Assembly (NCBI GenBank): GCA_025060295.1
Contig: JANXCH010000002.1
Coordinates: 116,468 to 180,467, forward strand
Length of the DNA: 64,000 bases
Direction: 5' to 3'
Source: Dehalococcoidia bacterium
GTDB lineage: Bacteria; Chloroflexota; Dehalococcoidia; Lucifugimonadales; HRBIN23
Both the position numbers and the translations under genes were made by a program. Of the stretch, positions 55,427-63,865 are shown piece by piece (position 1 is the first letter of the stretch; every line of letters begins with the position of its first letter). The notes under the pieces were generated by a model. That model was not told the origin of the DNA. It did not search any database and saw only the letters and a program-made list of their open reading frames with translations.

Positions 55427-56206
55427 CTAGGCCGAAGGGGGGGGCGTCGTCTGTGCTGAAGTCGTCGCCCCTGCGCTGCGGCTCCAGGCCAGCCCCGTAA
55501 TGACGATGAAGGTGCGGGTGGACACTACCCCAGGGATGCTGTGAATCTGCTCCATCACCAGGTGGTCCAGTTCCTGCTGATTGGCCACCGAGGCCTTGGC
55601 GATGATATCCTGCTCGCCGTAGACGGTGCTGGCCTCCACAATGCCGGGGAAGTCCTTCAGGCGCTCCAGAACCCTCTCCACATCCTTCCCGGGCACCTGC
55701 ATGAGGATGTAGGCCTGCATTGTCCCCCCCCTTCCTGGTGGGCGTTGCCAAGTCTGGAGGATGCGCCACACGGTGGGCGCTCCGCTGATGCCGGCCCTGG
55801 TCAGCAGCGGGCCCACCACATAGTGTATATCGCCCTCCTGGGGGGTATCGGTCTTGACGATGAAGTCCAGGGTGGTGCCGTAGACGGCGGCCACCTCCTG
55901 CACCTCGGGGCAGGTCTGCAGCAGGCGCAGGGTCTCCTTCCATCGGGGGGGTGGCACCTGGAAGGTGAGGTAGGCCAGGGTGCGGGGGCGGCGGGCGACG
56001 ATGTCATACGCCGCCTGGACGGCATAGCCCCTTTGGTAGTAGCGCCACACCTCCCGGATGATCCGCAGGTCGGCCTCGGTGTAGTCCCGGCGGGAGATGC
56101 GGTGCTTGCGCACCTTGGTGGGGTGGATGTACCCCTGCGCCTCTAGGTAGTAGACGAAGCGTTTCTGCAGGCCGGGGACCTGGGCGATGACCTCTTTCAG
56201 CTCCAC
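55427..56206 (-). CDS. Hybrid transcription regulator: MerR-like HTH plus Lrp-type RAM domain
   Basis: 259 aa. Residues 1-70 look like a MerR-type helix-turn-helix ([32 protein letters not shown]). Residues about 75-155 form a first divergent alpha-beta domain, and 162-236 are an Lrp/AsnC ligand-binding (RAM) domain ([30 protein letters not shown]). The C-terminal tail is low-complexity. The domain pairing is unusual. Co-transcribed with pta. Confidence 0.8.
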   Translation of the reverse strand: MELKEVIAQVPGLQKRFVYYLEAQGYIHPTKVRKHRISRRDYTEADLRIIREVWRYYQRGYAVQAAYDIVARRPRTLAYLTFQVPPPRWKETLRLLQTCPEVQEVAAVYGTTLDFIVKTDTPQEGDIHYVVGPLLTRAGISGAPTVWRILQTWQRPPGRGGTMQAYILMQVPGKDVERVLERLKDFPGIVEASTVYGEQDIIAKASVANQQELDHLVMEQIHSIPGVVSTRTFIVITGLAWSRSAGATTSAQTTPPPSA

Positions 56207-56291
56207 AGCCCTGTCCAGAAGTCCACGAGTGGACTTTTCCGTTAGCGTAGAGGGCGTTGGGGCGTGGTGTCAAGGCGAATAGACACAGTCA

Positions 56292-56368
56292 TGGTCGGGG
56301 CGAGTGGATTTGAACCACCGACCCCCAGCACCCCATGCTGGTGCCCTACCGGGCTGGGCTACGCCCCG
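56292..56368 (-). tRNA. tRNA-Pro (anticodon GGG)
   Basis: Acceptor stem CGGGGCG/CGCCCCG, discriminator A, encoded CCA. Anticodon stem CCAGC/GCTGG with loop ATGGGGT reading GGG; T-loop GGTTCAAATCC. 77 bases. Confidence 0.96.
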
Positions 56369-56379
56369 ACCGCTTGTGT

Positions 56380-56408
56380 ACTATAGCAAATGCCTACGCT
56401 TTCTGCAA
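56380..56408 (-). promoter_or_regulatory. Promoter for tRNA-Pro
   Basis: Minus strand -35 TTGCAG (56403-56408), 17-base spacer, -10 TATAGT (56380-56385), 11 bases before the tRNA 5' end. Confidence 0.7.
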
Positions 56409-56529
56409 GTCTGGGGGGAAGGAGGACCAGGCCTAACGGCCCGATTGTATGTGGGGTGATGACTGGCATAGCAAGGCGGGCGCCGAAAGTCCTATAATGC
56501 CCTATGCTCCCAAACTCCTGTGTGCACGG

Positions 56530-56835
56530 ATGAGGGGAGTCACCCTGAAGCGGATGCGCCGGGAACGGGCAGCCCGCGCTTGCCAGGTCAAGTGCCAAGG
56601 CGGCATCGCCTCCCTTCTGGTTGCCGGCCCCACCACCATCCGTTACCTGGAGGTCTTCGCCCAGGGGGACATTCAGCCCGGGGATCACCCCCTGCTGGTC
56701 TGTGCCGAGCACGATTCGGTGGTGTTCGGCAATGCTGGCACCTACTTCCCACCTCCCGACCAGGTGCCGTGGATCACGAGGGAGGGGAACGCCGTCATGC
56801 GGGTGTGCCTTATCCCGAGAACATCTGCCAAATGA
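56530..56835 (+). pseudogene. N-terminal fragment of an M24 peptidase (creatinase-like domain)
   Basis: 101 residues starting MRGVTLKRMRRERAARACQ. The stretch VAGPTTIRYLEVFAQGDIQP and LLVCAEHDSVVFGNAGTYF looks like the N-terminal domain of a creatinase/Xaa-Pro dipeptidase, but the catalytic metal-binding domain is absent and the frame ends after RTSAK. No matching continuation was seen in the next 700 bases. I read it as a decaying gene remnant; a stand-alone small protein is less likely. Confidence 0.6.
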
Positions 56836-57605
56836 TTATGGCCAAATACCGACACTGCCCCAGTGGTTCTTTTGAGGTTTGTCGACCCCTCTAAGGGGCT
56901 ACTGTCCGATATCACCATAATCCCTTCTTTTTTTCCCACGCTTCGGTGGTTGTTACCCTGGCTGATTGGCTGTCAGCAGCGGAGTGCGAGGATGTGGATG
57001 AATTCAGGGCGTGCAGGGCACGCAAGCCGTCTCCTTTCAGTCTCAAGTCCGAGTGGATGGCCGGGCTGCCCTCCCCAAGCCGGCCTCTTTTCCTCTAAAG
57101 CCTCTGGGTTTGAAACTCTATGACCTCACAGGCGCGAGGGGGCCGACACAGCACCAACGCGTGCCCCTCCAACCAGAACGGGGAGCGCCAAGCGCGGGGC
57201 GGGTCGGACAGGCCTCCAATGGCCTCGCCCTTCTTGGCAGCCCACACAGAGGAAGGGAGTCTCCCCGAGCCTGGGGCTATGGACAGCCTGGCCCGCCTGC
57301 GGGCGGAGAATGCGGTGCGCCTCTGACGCTTAAGTCCTACCCGCAACCCCTTTCTCGCACCCCTGACCTCCTTCAAGAGGTCCGAGACGTTCTTGGGGAC
57401 CGGATGGACACGCCCTCTCGCCGGTATCGTGAGTACCCGTGCTGAAGCAGATGGGGTGGATGTGGCAGGCGGTGAGGGAGGCACCGCCTGTCCGGCAGGA
57501 GGAGGTGGCCTGGCGCGGCCGAGTGGCAGAGGGGTCCACCACGGGGGCCCCCGGCCCCGTGAGGGTGTCCGGCGATGGGGGAACGGAGGAAAGGGGCTCT
57601 GGCGG
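56836..57605. other. Long gene-free interval
   Basis: 770 bases with only compositionally driven open frames (arginine/proline-rich, no recognisable motifs) on either strand. A short CCCCTCTAAGGGG hairpin occurs near 56886 with a T-run near 56928. Base composition near 56840-56990 is more AT-rich than the surroundings. I see no RNA gene signature apart from tRNA-Ala at its right edge. Confidence 0.4.
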
Positions 57606-57680
57606 TGGTGGAGCAGGGGGGACTTGAACCCCCGACCCCCTGCGTGCAAAGCAGGTGCTCTCCCGCTGAGCTACTGCCCC
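57606..57680 (-). tRNA. tRNA-Ala (anticodon TGC)
   Basis: Acceptor stem GGGGCAG/CTGCTCC with one G-T pair, discriminator A, encoded CCA. Anticodon loop TTTGCAC reads TGC; D-arm GCTCAGCGGGAGAGC; T-loop GGTTCAAGTCC. 75 bases. Confidence 0.96.
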
Positions 57681-57689
57681 ATCCCTTCC

Positions 57690-57718
57690 AGTATAGGGGG
57701 CGCAAAAACGCGCCACAA
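57690..57718 (-). promoter_or_regulatory. Promoter for tRNA-Ala
   Basis: Minus strand -35 TTGTGG (57713-57718), 17-base spacer, -10 TATACT (57690-57695), 9 bases ahead of the tRNA. Confidence 0.7.
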
Positions 57719-57756
57719 CCCCCCTGCGGCGGCACGCCTTCACGCACTGTGTGGTT

Positions 57757-57762
57757 TATAAT
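57757..57762 (+). promoter_or_regulatory. -10 element for the LysR-type regulator gene
   Basis: Perfect TATAAT 55 bases before the ATG; no clear -35. It is back to back with the tRNA-Ala promoter. Confidence 0.5.
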
Positions 57763-57816
57763 ACAGGTGGCGTCTTTCTCCGGGAAAGATAGCCGCATTT
57801 TATCACTGGGGGGAGT

Positions 57817-58779
57817 ATGGACATCCGCCAACTGGAGGCCTTTGTGGCCGTGGTACGCACCGGCTCTTTCCGGAAGGCAGCCGAGCATCTCTTCCTGAGT
57901 CAACCCTCCCTCAGCGCCCGTATCCAAGCCCTGGAGCGGGACCTGCGGCAGTCCCTCTTCCACCGGCGGGGACGAGGGGTGCTCCTGACCGAGGTGGGCA
58001 AAGCCCTCCTCCCCTACGCCGAGGAGGTGCTGGAGACGATTCGCCAGGCCAAACAGGCGCTAGAGGCCATGGGAAGCCTGGCGCACGGCCGTTTGACCGT
58101 TGGGTCGGCGCGGGTGATCGGCACCTATGTGCTCCCCGGGATTTTGGAGGAGTTCCGCAGACGCTTCCCTGGGGTGGTGGTGGCCATTCGCACGGGCCGT
58201 TCCACCGAGGTGCTCCAGTGGGTGGAACAGGGGGAGGTCAGCGTGGGGTTGGCCCGCAGCCTCGTCCACCCAGAGGTGGCCTCCTTCCACCTGTATGATG
58301 AGGAAATCGTTTTGGTAACTCATCCCGACCATCCCTTTGCCCGCCGCCGGCAGGTGGCCGTGCAAGAGGTGGCGCGCCAGCCCCTGATCCTCTACGACAG
58401 GGGCTCCTCCTACTTTGTGCTTATCGAGGATGTATGCCGCAGGGCGGGGATCGTGCCCTGGGTGTTGATGCACCTGGATAGCGTGGAGGCCACTAAACAG
58501 ATGGTGGAGCGGGGCCTGGGCATCTCCTTCCTGCCCCGTTCGTCCCTCAAGCGGGAGATTGAGGAGGGGACACTGACCGTAGTGCCTTTGGCCGACGGGT
58601 ATAGGGTTACTCTGCCCACGACGGTGCTGGTGCGTCCTCGACCCCTATTCCCTGAGCCGTTACTGGCGTTCCTGCAGGTGCTGGGCGACCTGTTTCCCAA
58701 TCCCGACCTGCGGGCGCTGGTGCAACGCCATCGCTCCTCCCAGGGTGTCCCCCTTGCCTCCAGGCGGACCAAAAAGTAA
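57817..58779 (+). CDS. LysR-family transcription regulator
   Basis: 320 aa. N-terminal winged helix (MDIRQLEAFVAVVRTGSF, AAEHLFLSQPSLSARIQALE, FHRRGRGVLLTEVG) and a C-terminal periplasmic-binding-like effector domain from about 92. Similar layout to CysB/CbbR-like regulators. No target gene is divergently adjacent, since tRNA-Ala lies on the other side, so its regulon cannot be guessed. Confidence 0.93.
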   Translation: MDIRQLEAFVAVVRTGSFRKAAEHLFLSQPSLSARIQALERDLRQSLFHRRGRGVLLTEVGKALLPYAEEVLETIRQAKQALEAMGSLAHGRLTVGSARVIGTYVLPGILEEFRRRFPGVVVAIRTGRSTEVLQWVEQGEVSVGLARSLVHPEVASFHLYDEEIVLVTHPDHPFARRRQVAVQEVARQPLILYDRGSSYFVLIEDVCRRAGIVPWVLMHLDSVEATKQMVERGLGISFLPRSSLKREIEEGTLTVVPLADGYRVTLPTTVLVRPRPLFPEPLLAFLQVLGDLFPNPDLRALVQRHRSSQGVPLASRRTKK

Positions 58780-59203
58780 CGGGCGAGACGGCCAGAGACC
58801 CCCTTTCTCAGCCAACCACTACCTCCTCCCTAGGCTCTTGCCCACATCCTTTCCCAGGGGGCAGGGAGCGTGGCTTGAACCCGCATGAACCCGGGACCGG
58901 GGTTGCGCCCTGGCCGAGGCCCTGCGTATCAGGTGTGGCCTTGCAGATTGACGGGCCCCGCTCTTCCCCCCACGGGCGGCACGGGGCTCAGGATCATGGG
59001 CACAGCGTGGACATCCTTGGGTGGGGTCGGCGATGCACTCGCCCGGGCACATGCCCTTTGCAGTGGCAGGGGGAACTGCCCCCGCTAAGCCCGTGCCGCC
59101 CCCACCGGGTGGCCTCGTCCATCCCTGAAGCACTGGAGGCATCCCGCCAGAGATATGGCATCATGTCCCCCAGTAGGGCTGCTAGGAGCGCCAAGGAGGA
59201 GAA
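58780..59203. other. Gene-free interval containing a long-stem RNA-like element
   Basis: 424 bases without a supported gene. GGGCGGCACGGG (58974-58985 region) pairs perfectly with CCCGTGCCGCCC (about 59091-59102), closing about 105 bases with further internal hairpins such as GGCAG/CTGCC. It could be a small structured RNA; I found no SRP, 6S or RNase P consensus. Confidence 0.4.
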
Positions 59204-59728
59204 ATGATTCGCACCTGGAATGGGCGCACGCCTAAGGTTGCCCCCACCGCCTTCATCAGCGAGATGGCCTATGTGGTGGGGGATGTGGAGATAGGGGAAT
59301 ACACCAGCGTGTGGCCGGGCACCGTCATTCGGGGAGACACGGCTCCCATCCGTATCGGCCGTCATACCAACATTCAAGACAACAGTGTGGTGCATGGGGA
59401 TACGCCCACCGAAATCGGCGACTATGTAACCCTGGGCCATCGGGTGGTGTGCCATGCCAAGAGGGTGGGCAACTATGTGCTGATCGGCAACGGGGCGGTG
59501 GTCAACGACGGAGTGGAGATCGGCGAATACTCCATCATCGCCAGCGGGGCGGTGGTGCTGGAGAACACCAAAATTCCTCCCCGCTCCTTTGTGGTGGGCA
59601 TCCCCGCCCAGGTGAAGGGGCCCGTCTCCGAGAGGCACATAGAGTTAATCCGACGCACGGCCGAGGCCTACTTCCGCAAGGGGCAGTCCTATATCCAGAG
59701 TGGCCTGGGGGATAAAATTCCCGGCTAG
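59204..59728 (+). CDS. Gamma-class carbonic anhydrase family protein
   Basis: 174 aa left-handed beta-helix protein of hexapeptide repeats (IGEYTSVWPGTVIRGD, IGRHTNIQDNSVVHGD). Zinc histidines H64, H79 and H84 have the gamma-carbonic anhydrase/PaaY spacing. Members hydrate CO2 or act as thioesterases or assembly factors; activity here is unproven. GGAGGAG lies 5-9 bases before ATG 59204. Confidence 0.92.
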   Translation: MIRTWNGRTPKVAPTAFISEMAYVVGDVEIGEYTSVWPGTVIRGDTAPIRIGRHTNIQDNSVVHGDTPTEIGDYVTLGHRVVCHAKRVGNYVLIGNGAVVNDGVEIGEYSIIASGAVVLENTKIPPRSFVVGIPAQVKGPVSERHIELIRRTAEAYFRKGQSYIQSGLGDKIPG

Positions 59729-60131
59729 GGGGGATGGGTTACCTCGGGAACCCGCCGCAAGGGCCAGAACACCAGCAGGTTCCTGCCAGGGTGCTGAAGC
59801 CCGCCTCCCTAAAGGGTTGCGGGAACAGGTGCTCTCGCCCTGCTGGGGCAGCGGGGTCATGCACAGCGTCGGAATAGCCAGAGGGCGATGGTAGTTTGGA
59901 GAAGAGGCCAGCCCCGCGCCCGTGCACTAAGAGCCCATTCCCGCCTCCACCAGGCACACTAGGGGTCAAGGGCCTGGCCTACGGCTCCCTGGATTGATTA
60001 TCTGGCTAGGGGGCTTTCTTTGTTCCCGGCGTGTGCGGGCGATAGGGGTGGGGAACAGAGGGCGTCCACTGGGTACAGGCACGGCCCTTGCACCCGATCT
60101 CAAGGCAGCAAGGGTGGGGCACCCACGGACA
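59729..60131. other. Gene-free interval
   Basis: 403 bases between the carbonic anhydrase-like gene and the argS stop. I see no gene, RNA signature, repeat or convincing terminator. Confidence 0.4.
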
Positions 60132-61802
60132 CTATGCCTTCTCCATGCGCTCCGGGGCGCTCATGCCCATCAGCCGCAAGGTGTGGGCCAGCACCGAGCG
60201 CGTCGCCTCCACCAGTTTGAGGCGCGCCTTGCTCAGCGCCATGTCCTCGGTGAGGACTCGGTGGTGGTCGTAGAACCAGTGGAAGGCTGTGGCCACCTCC
60301 AGGGCGTAGTGGGGCAGATGGTGGGGCTCCAGGCTCCGCGCCACAGTCTCCACCACCTCGGGGAGCAGGATGAGCCTCCGCACCAGGTTCAGTTCGGCTG
60401 GCTCCCGCAGGAGGGTTACATCGCCTCCGGCCGAGTCCACCCCCCGCTCGCGTGCCAGGCGCAGGATGCCCGCCATCCGGGCGTGGGCATACTGGATGTA
60501 ATAGACGGGGTTCTCCTGAGACTGCTGTTGCGCCAGGTCCAGGTCAAACTCCATCTGGGCGTCGGCGGAGCGGGAGAGGAAGAAGTATCGGCAGGCGTCG
60601 GGGCCCACCTCGTCCACCAGGTCGCGCAGGGTTACCAGTTCCCCTTTGCGCTTAGAGGCGCGCACCGTCTCGCCCCGACGCTTGAGGGTAACCATCTGGG
60701 CGATGAGGATGGTCAAGCGTTGGGGGTCAATGCCCAAGGCCTGCACCACCGCCTTCACCCGGGGAACATGCCCCTGGTGGTCGGCTCCCCAGATGTTGAT
60801 GACCCGATCAAACCCCCGCACAATGAACTTGTGGTAGTGGTAGGCGGCGTCAGAGGCGAAGTAGGTGGGCAAGCCGTTGGAGCGCACCAGCACATTGTCC
60901 TTGTCCTCTCCCAGGGCGGTGGAGACGAACCACACCGCCCCCTCCCGCTCCGCCAAATACCCCCCGCGCCGGAGGATATCCAGAGTTTTTTGGTAGTAAG
61001 AGTCCCTGTAGAGGCTCTTTTCACTGAACCAGACGTCAAACTCCACACCCAGGCGTTGCAGGTCTTCGCGAATAAGGGCAAGGACGCGTTGCAATGCCCA
61101 TTCTCGCACCTTCTCCAGGGCCTCCTGTTCGGCGATCTGCACAAGGCTGTCGCCTACTTGGGAGCGCAACTCGTGGGCCAGGTCTATCACGTACTGGCCC
61201 TGATAGCCGTCGGGAGGCAGTTGGGCAGGTTGTCCCAGGGCTTGCAGGTAACGTGCCCACAGGGAGCGGGCGAAGGCGTCCACCTGGCTGCCCGCATCGT
61301 TGATGTAGTATTCCCGCTCCACCTGGTAGCCGGCGCACGCCAGCACGCGGGCCAGGGTGCTTCCCAGTACCGCCCCCCGGGTGTGCCCCACATGCACGGG
61401 GCCCGTGGGGTTCACGGAGACGAACTCCACCTGGACACGCTGCCCCCGGCCTATGTCCAGGCATCCCCAGCGCTCCCCTGCCTGAAGGATGGCGTCCACC
61501 TGGCGGCAGAGCCAATCGGTGCGCAAGGTGAAGTTGAGGAAGCCCGGGGGCGCTACCGTTACCCGCTCTATGGCCTCATCGGGGGGGATGAGAGGCACAA
61601 GGCGATGGGCGATATCCATCGGGGTGAGGCGAAGGGCACGGGCCAAGCGCAGGGGCAGGTTGGTGGCGAAGTCTCCCAGTTCGGGGCGGGGGGGGCGCTC
61701 CACTCCCACATCGGGGACGCCCGTGAGGGGCAAGGCACCCTGCTCCCGAGCCGAGACAAGGGCACGGCGGACGACCTGGGCGATGTGCTCCTTTATCAGC
61801 AT
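60132..61802 (-). CDS. argS: Arginyl-tRNA synthetase
   Basis: 556 aa. N-terminal Add-1 domain (1-90), HIGH-type motif HVGH at 137-140 in NPTGPVHVGHTRG, ADHQGHVPRV, and SKRKGELVTLRDL taking the place of KMSKS, as usual in ArgRS; C-terminal DALR anticodon-binding domain (VYYIQYAHAR, MGMSAPERM). ATG start. Confidence 0.97.
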   Translation of the reverse strand: MLIKEHIAQVVRRALVSAREQGALPLTGVPDVGVERPPRPELGDFATNLPLRLARALRLTPMDIAHRLVPLIPPDEAIERVTVAPPGFLNFTLRTDWLCRQVDAILQAGERWGCLDIGRGQRVQVEFVSVNPTGPVHVGHTRGAVLGSTLARVLACAGYQVEREYYINDAGSQVDAFARSLWARYLQALGQPAQLPPDGYQGQYVIDLAHELRSQVGDSLVQIAEQEALEKVREWALQRVLALIREDLQRLGVEFDVWFSEKSLYRDSYYQKTLDILRRGGYLAEREGAVWFVSTALGEDKDNVLVRSNGLPTYFASDAAYHYHKFIVRGFDRVINIWGADHQGHVPRVKAVVQALGIDPQRLTILIAQMVTLKRRGETVRASKRKGELVTLRDLVDEVGPDACRYFFLSRSADAQMEFDLDLAQQQSQENPVYYIQYAHARMAGILRLARERGVDSAGGDVTLLREPAELNLVRRLILLPEVVETVARSLEPHHLPHYALEVATAFHWFYDHHRVLTEDMALSKARLKLVEATRSVLAHTLRLMGMSAPERMEKA

Positions 61803-61961
61803 ACCCTTGCCTCGTCGCGGGGAAGTGCGGGAGCGCTACCCCTCTCCCCAAGCCAAGCTGAAGGAACAGGAAGAGGAAAAACCTTCACATCCGGGCCCCT
61901 GGCGTTTTGGTTACCCCACAAGGGGGGCTCCATCGGCCACTGTGCACAGGGCCAATATCCT

Positions 61962-62261
61962 TTAGCCCTTCAGTTTCTTGGGGGCAAGGCGGGTCAGTTC
62001 CTTCAAGGTGTTCAAATCTTTACCGATGAAGAACTCGCGGTTCTTGGCCTTGAAGGCCTCCCACTTGGGCGGCACCTGGTCTTCGGCGAAGATAGCAGCC
62101 ACCGGGCAGACAGGCTCGCACGCCGCGCAGTCAATACACTCATCGGCGTTGATGAACATCTGGTCGGCTTCGGGGGTGGTGTAGATGCAGTCCACAGGGC
62201 AGACATCTATGCAGGCCCCGTCCTTCACCCCGATGCAGGGCTCGGCGATCACGTAGGTCAT
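61962..62261 (-). CDS. Ferredoxin of the 7Fe type
   Basis: 99 aa. Cysteines C9, C17, C21 and C25 then C42, C45, C48 and C52 (AEPCIGVKDGACIDVCPVDC; DECIDCAACEPVCP). The missing cysteine at position 12 leaves C9, C17 and C52 for a [3Fe-4S] cluster and C21, C42, C45 and C48 for [4Fe-4S], the pattern of Azotobacter FdI. A low-potential electron carrier; partners unknown. A good promoter lies upstream, and GGAGGCG precedes ATG 62261. Confidence 0.94.
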   Translation of the reverse strand: MTYVIAEPCIGVKDGACIDVCPVDCIYTTPEADQMFINADECIDCAACEPVCPVAAIFAEDQVPPKWEAFKAKNREFFIGKDLNTLKELTRLAPKKLKG

Positions 62262-62301
62262 ATACGCCTCCTTGCCCGGTTGAGCCGTAACGGCTACCCC
62301 C

Positions 62302-62329
62302 ATTGTAGCACAGGAGGAGAAAAGCGCAA
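62302..62329 (-). promoter_or_regulatory. Promoter for the ferredoxin gene
   Basis: Minus strand -35 TTGCGC (62324-62329), 16-base spacer, -10 TACAAT (62302-62307) preceded by TGC (extended -10). Confidence 0.65.
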
Positions 62330-62396
62330 GGCACTGCGTGTGGCCCCCGTATGGGCCTAGATTGGGGCCCCGCTGAGGGGGTGTTCTCTCGTGCTC

Positions 62397-62861
62397 CTAG
62401 CTGACGGGCAAAGGCGCTGCCCGCTTCTTCACCGACAGGGCCACGAAGGTTTCGGTCCGCCGCACCCCGGGCACCGCCCCTATCTTAGTGCGCAGGAAGG
62501 TGCCCAGTTCATCGGGGGAGGGTAAAGTGACCCACAGCATCACATCAAAGGCGCCCGTGGTGGAGGCGGTCCACTGCACCTCTTTCAGTTGGGCTAGCTT
62601 CTCGGCCACCTCGTCCAGTTTATCGGGATCCACCTGCACCCCCACAATGGCCTCGGTCTGGTAGCCGATCTTATCTGGCTGGGGGAAGGCCACCACACGG
62701 ATGAACCCCTCCTTCACCAGGCGCTTCAGGCGCCGGCGCACCGTCCCCTCACTCACCCCCACCTGGCGGGCGATATAGGCGTTGGAGGCTCGTCCATCGC
62801 TCTGAAGGATGGTGATGATTTTGCGATCCAGATCGTCCATGAGAACCCGCATCCTGGGCAT
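62397..62861 (-). CDS. Lrp/AsnC-family transcription regulator
   Basis: 154 aa. N-terminal helix-turn-helix (LDRKIITILQSDGRASNAYIA, VSEGTVRRRLKRL) and C-terminal RAM effector domain (EAIVGVQVDPDKLDEVAEKL, GVRRTETFVAL). Start ATG 62861 with GGGAGG about 9 bases upstream; internal ATGs at 62852 and 62840 are possible. No adjacent biosynthetic gene to suggest the ligand. Confidence 0.93.
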   Translation of the reverse strand: MPRMRVLMDDLDRKIITILQSDGRASNAYIARQVGVSEGTVRRRLKRLVKEGFIRVVAFPQPDKIGYQTEAIVGVQVDPDKLDEVAEKLAQLKEVQWTASTTGAFDVMLWVTLPSPDELGTFLRTKIGAVPGVRRTETFVALSVKKRAAPLPVS

Positions 62862-63038
62862 AGACCTGTACCTCCCTGTGGTGTAGAAAGCAGAAACACT
62901 CACCTATGTTGTTAGTATAGGAAAGTTGCGCCATTCGTCAAGTGGGTGGGGTTTCTGTTCTGTGTTCCTCACGCCCTCGTCGGGAATGGAGGATGTCCCT
63001 GCAACTTTCGGGATGGCGTCTGGGGGGATGCTGTGGAT

Positions 63039-63548
63039 TTAGGCGGGAGGGGGGTACAAAGGGTGCGCAGGGAGGGTGTAGAAGCGGCGCTGATAATAGA
63101 GCAGGGGACGCCCTTCTGGGGAGACCTCAATGGCCTCCACGCGCCCGATGAACAGGGTATGGTCGCCCGCCTCGCAGGTCTGGGCGACGACACAGTCCAT
63201 AAAGGCCAATGCCCCCGCCACACGGGGGGTGCCGCTGGGGGCGAACTCCCAGGTAAGGGGGGGAGGAGTGGTGCGCTCCTTGGCGTCTTTGGCGTAGTAG
63301 AGGGCCGCCTCATACTGCCCTTCCGAGAGGAAGTTCATGCCGAAGCGTCCCCGCTGGCGCAGGTAGCGGTAGGTGTTGCGCTGGTGCCCCACGCACACCA
63401 GCACTAGAAGGGGATCTAAGGACACGGAGGTGATGGAGTTGGCGGTCATGCCGTGGGGGGTGCCGTTCTCCTCTAGGGTGCTGATGATGGCTACCCCAGT
63501 GGGGAAGCGCCCCCACGCCTGGCGGAAGAGGTCCTTGTCTGCGGGCAC
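63039..63548 (-). CDS. Flavin reductase-like FMN-binding protein
   Basis: 169 aa. FRQAWGRFPTGVAIIST, MTANSITSVSLDPLLVLVCV and FGMNFLSEGQ are the flavin-reductase-like split-barrel motifs of the small component of two-component monooxygenases. It could supply reduced FMN to an oxygenase such as the LLM protein at 49.5-50.8 kb, but there is no direct link. Gene-free 177 bases lie between it and the Lrp regulator. Confidence 0.9.
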   Translation of the reverse strand: MPADKDLFRQAWGRFPTGVAIISTLEENGTPHGMTANSITSVSLDPLLVLVCVGHQRNTYRYLRQRGRFGMNFLSEGQYEAALYYAKDAKERTTPPPLTWEFAPSGTPRVAGALAFMDCVVAQTCEAGDHTLFIGRVEAIEVSPEGRPLLYYQRRFYTLPAHPLYPPPA

Positions 63549-63865
63549 GCCACCCTCCCGAGGGGTTTGGCTTCAGTATACACCTCTCCGTCTTGTAAGG
63601 CGAGGGGGGCCTTTACCAAATCTTTACCACCCTTTACCAAAACTTGACCAAGCGTCGCCCGATTTTTGACCGTTTTCGTATTGCTTATTTACCAGTTCCC
63701 TCTCTACCGTAGATGGTGAAAACATTACCACCCGTGCTGCACAGGAGGTGAATGGACGGAACGACGAGATAGGCTGCACCGCGCTGACGTCTCTGCCCGT
63801 GAGGGCACATGTGCACCAGCGATCACCATCCCAACAGAACATAACCAGAGAGGAGGACAAAAGGT
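63549..63865 (+). promoter_or_regulatory. AT-rich regulatory region with phased CTTTACCA repeats
   Basis: CTTTACCA at 63611, 63622 and 63632, and CTTGACCA at 63643: spacing 11, 10 and 11 bases, one per helical turn, so all on one face of the DNA. Then TTGACC (63666-63671) and TATTTA (63686) could be a promoter. A palindrome GCACATGTGC lies at 63805-63814. The whole lies upstream of the secreted-protein gene at 63866. Confidence 0.55.

Noticed and set aside
58974..59103. SRP (4.5S) RNA identity for the long-stem element
   Set aside because: The GGAA-type tetraloop and the AGCAG internal-loop motif of SRP domain IV are missing on both strands.
59994..62360. 788-codon open frame on the plus strand opposite argS and the ferredoxin gene
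   Set aside because: Composition only (His/Gly/Gln-rich, no motifs); the minus strand has two clear genes here. The same applies to long antisense frames opposite topA (7462-8736), gatB (45981-47528) and livK (19346-20773).
63752..63772. Six-codon leader peptide (MDGTTR) before the secreted-protein gene
   Set aside because: AGGAGG is only 3 bases from the ATG, and no attenuator hairpin follows; chance is likely.
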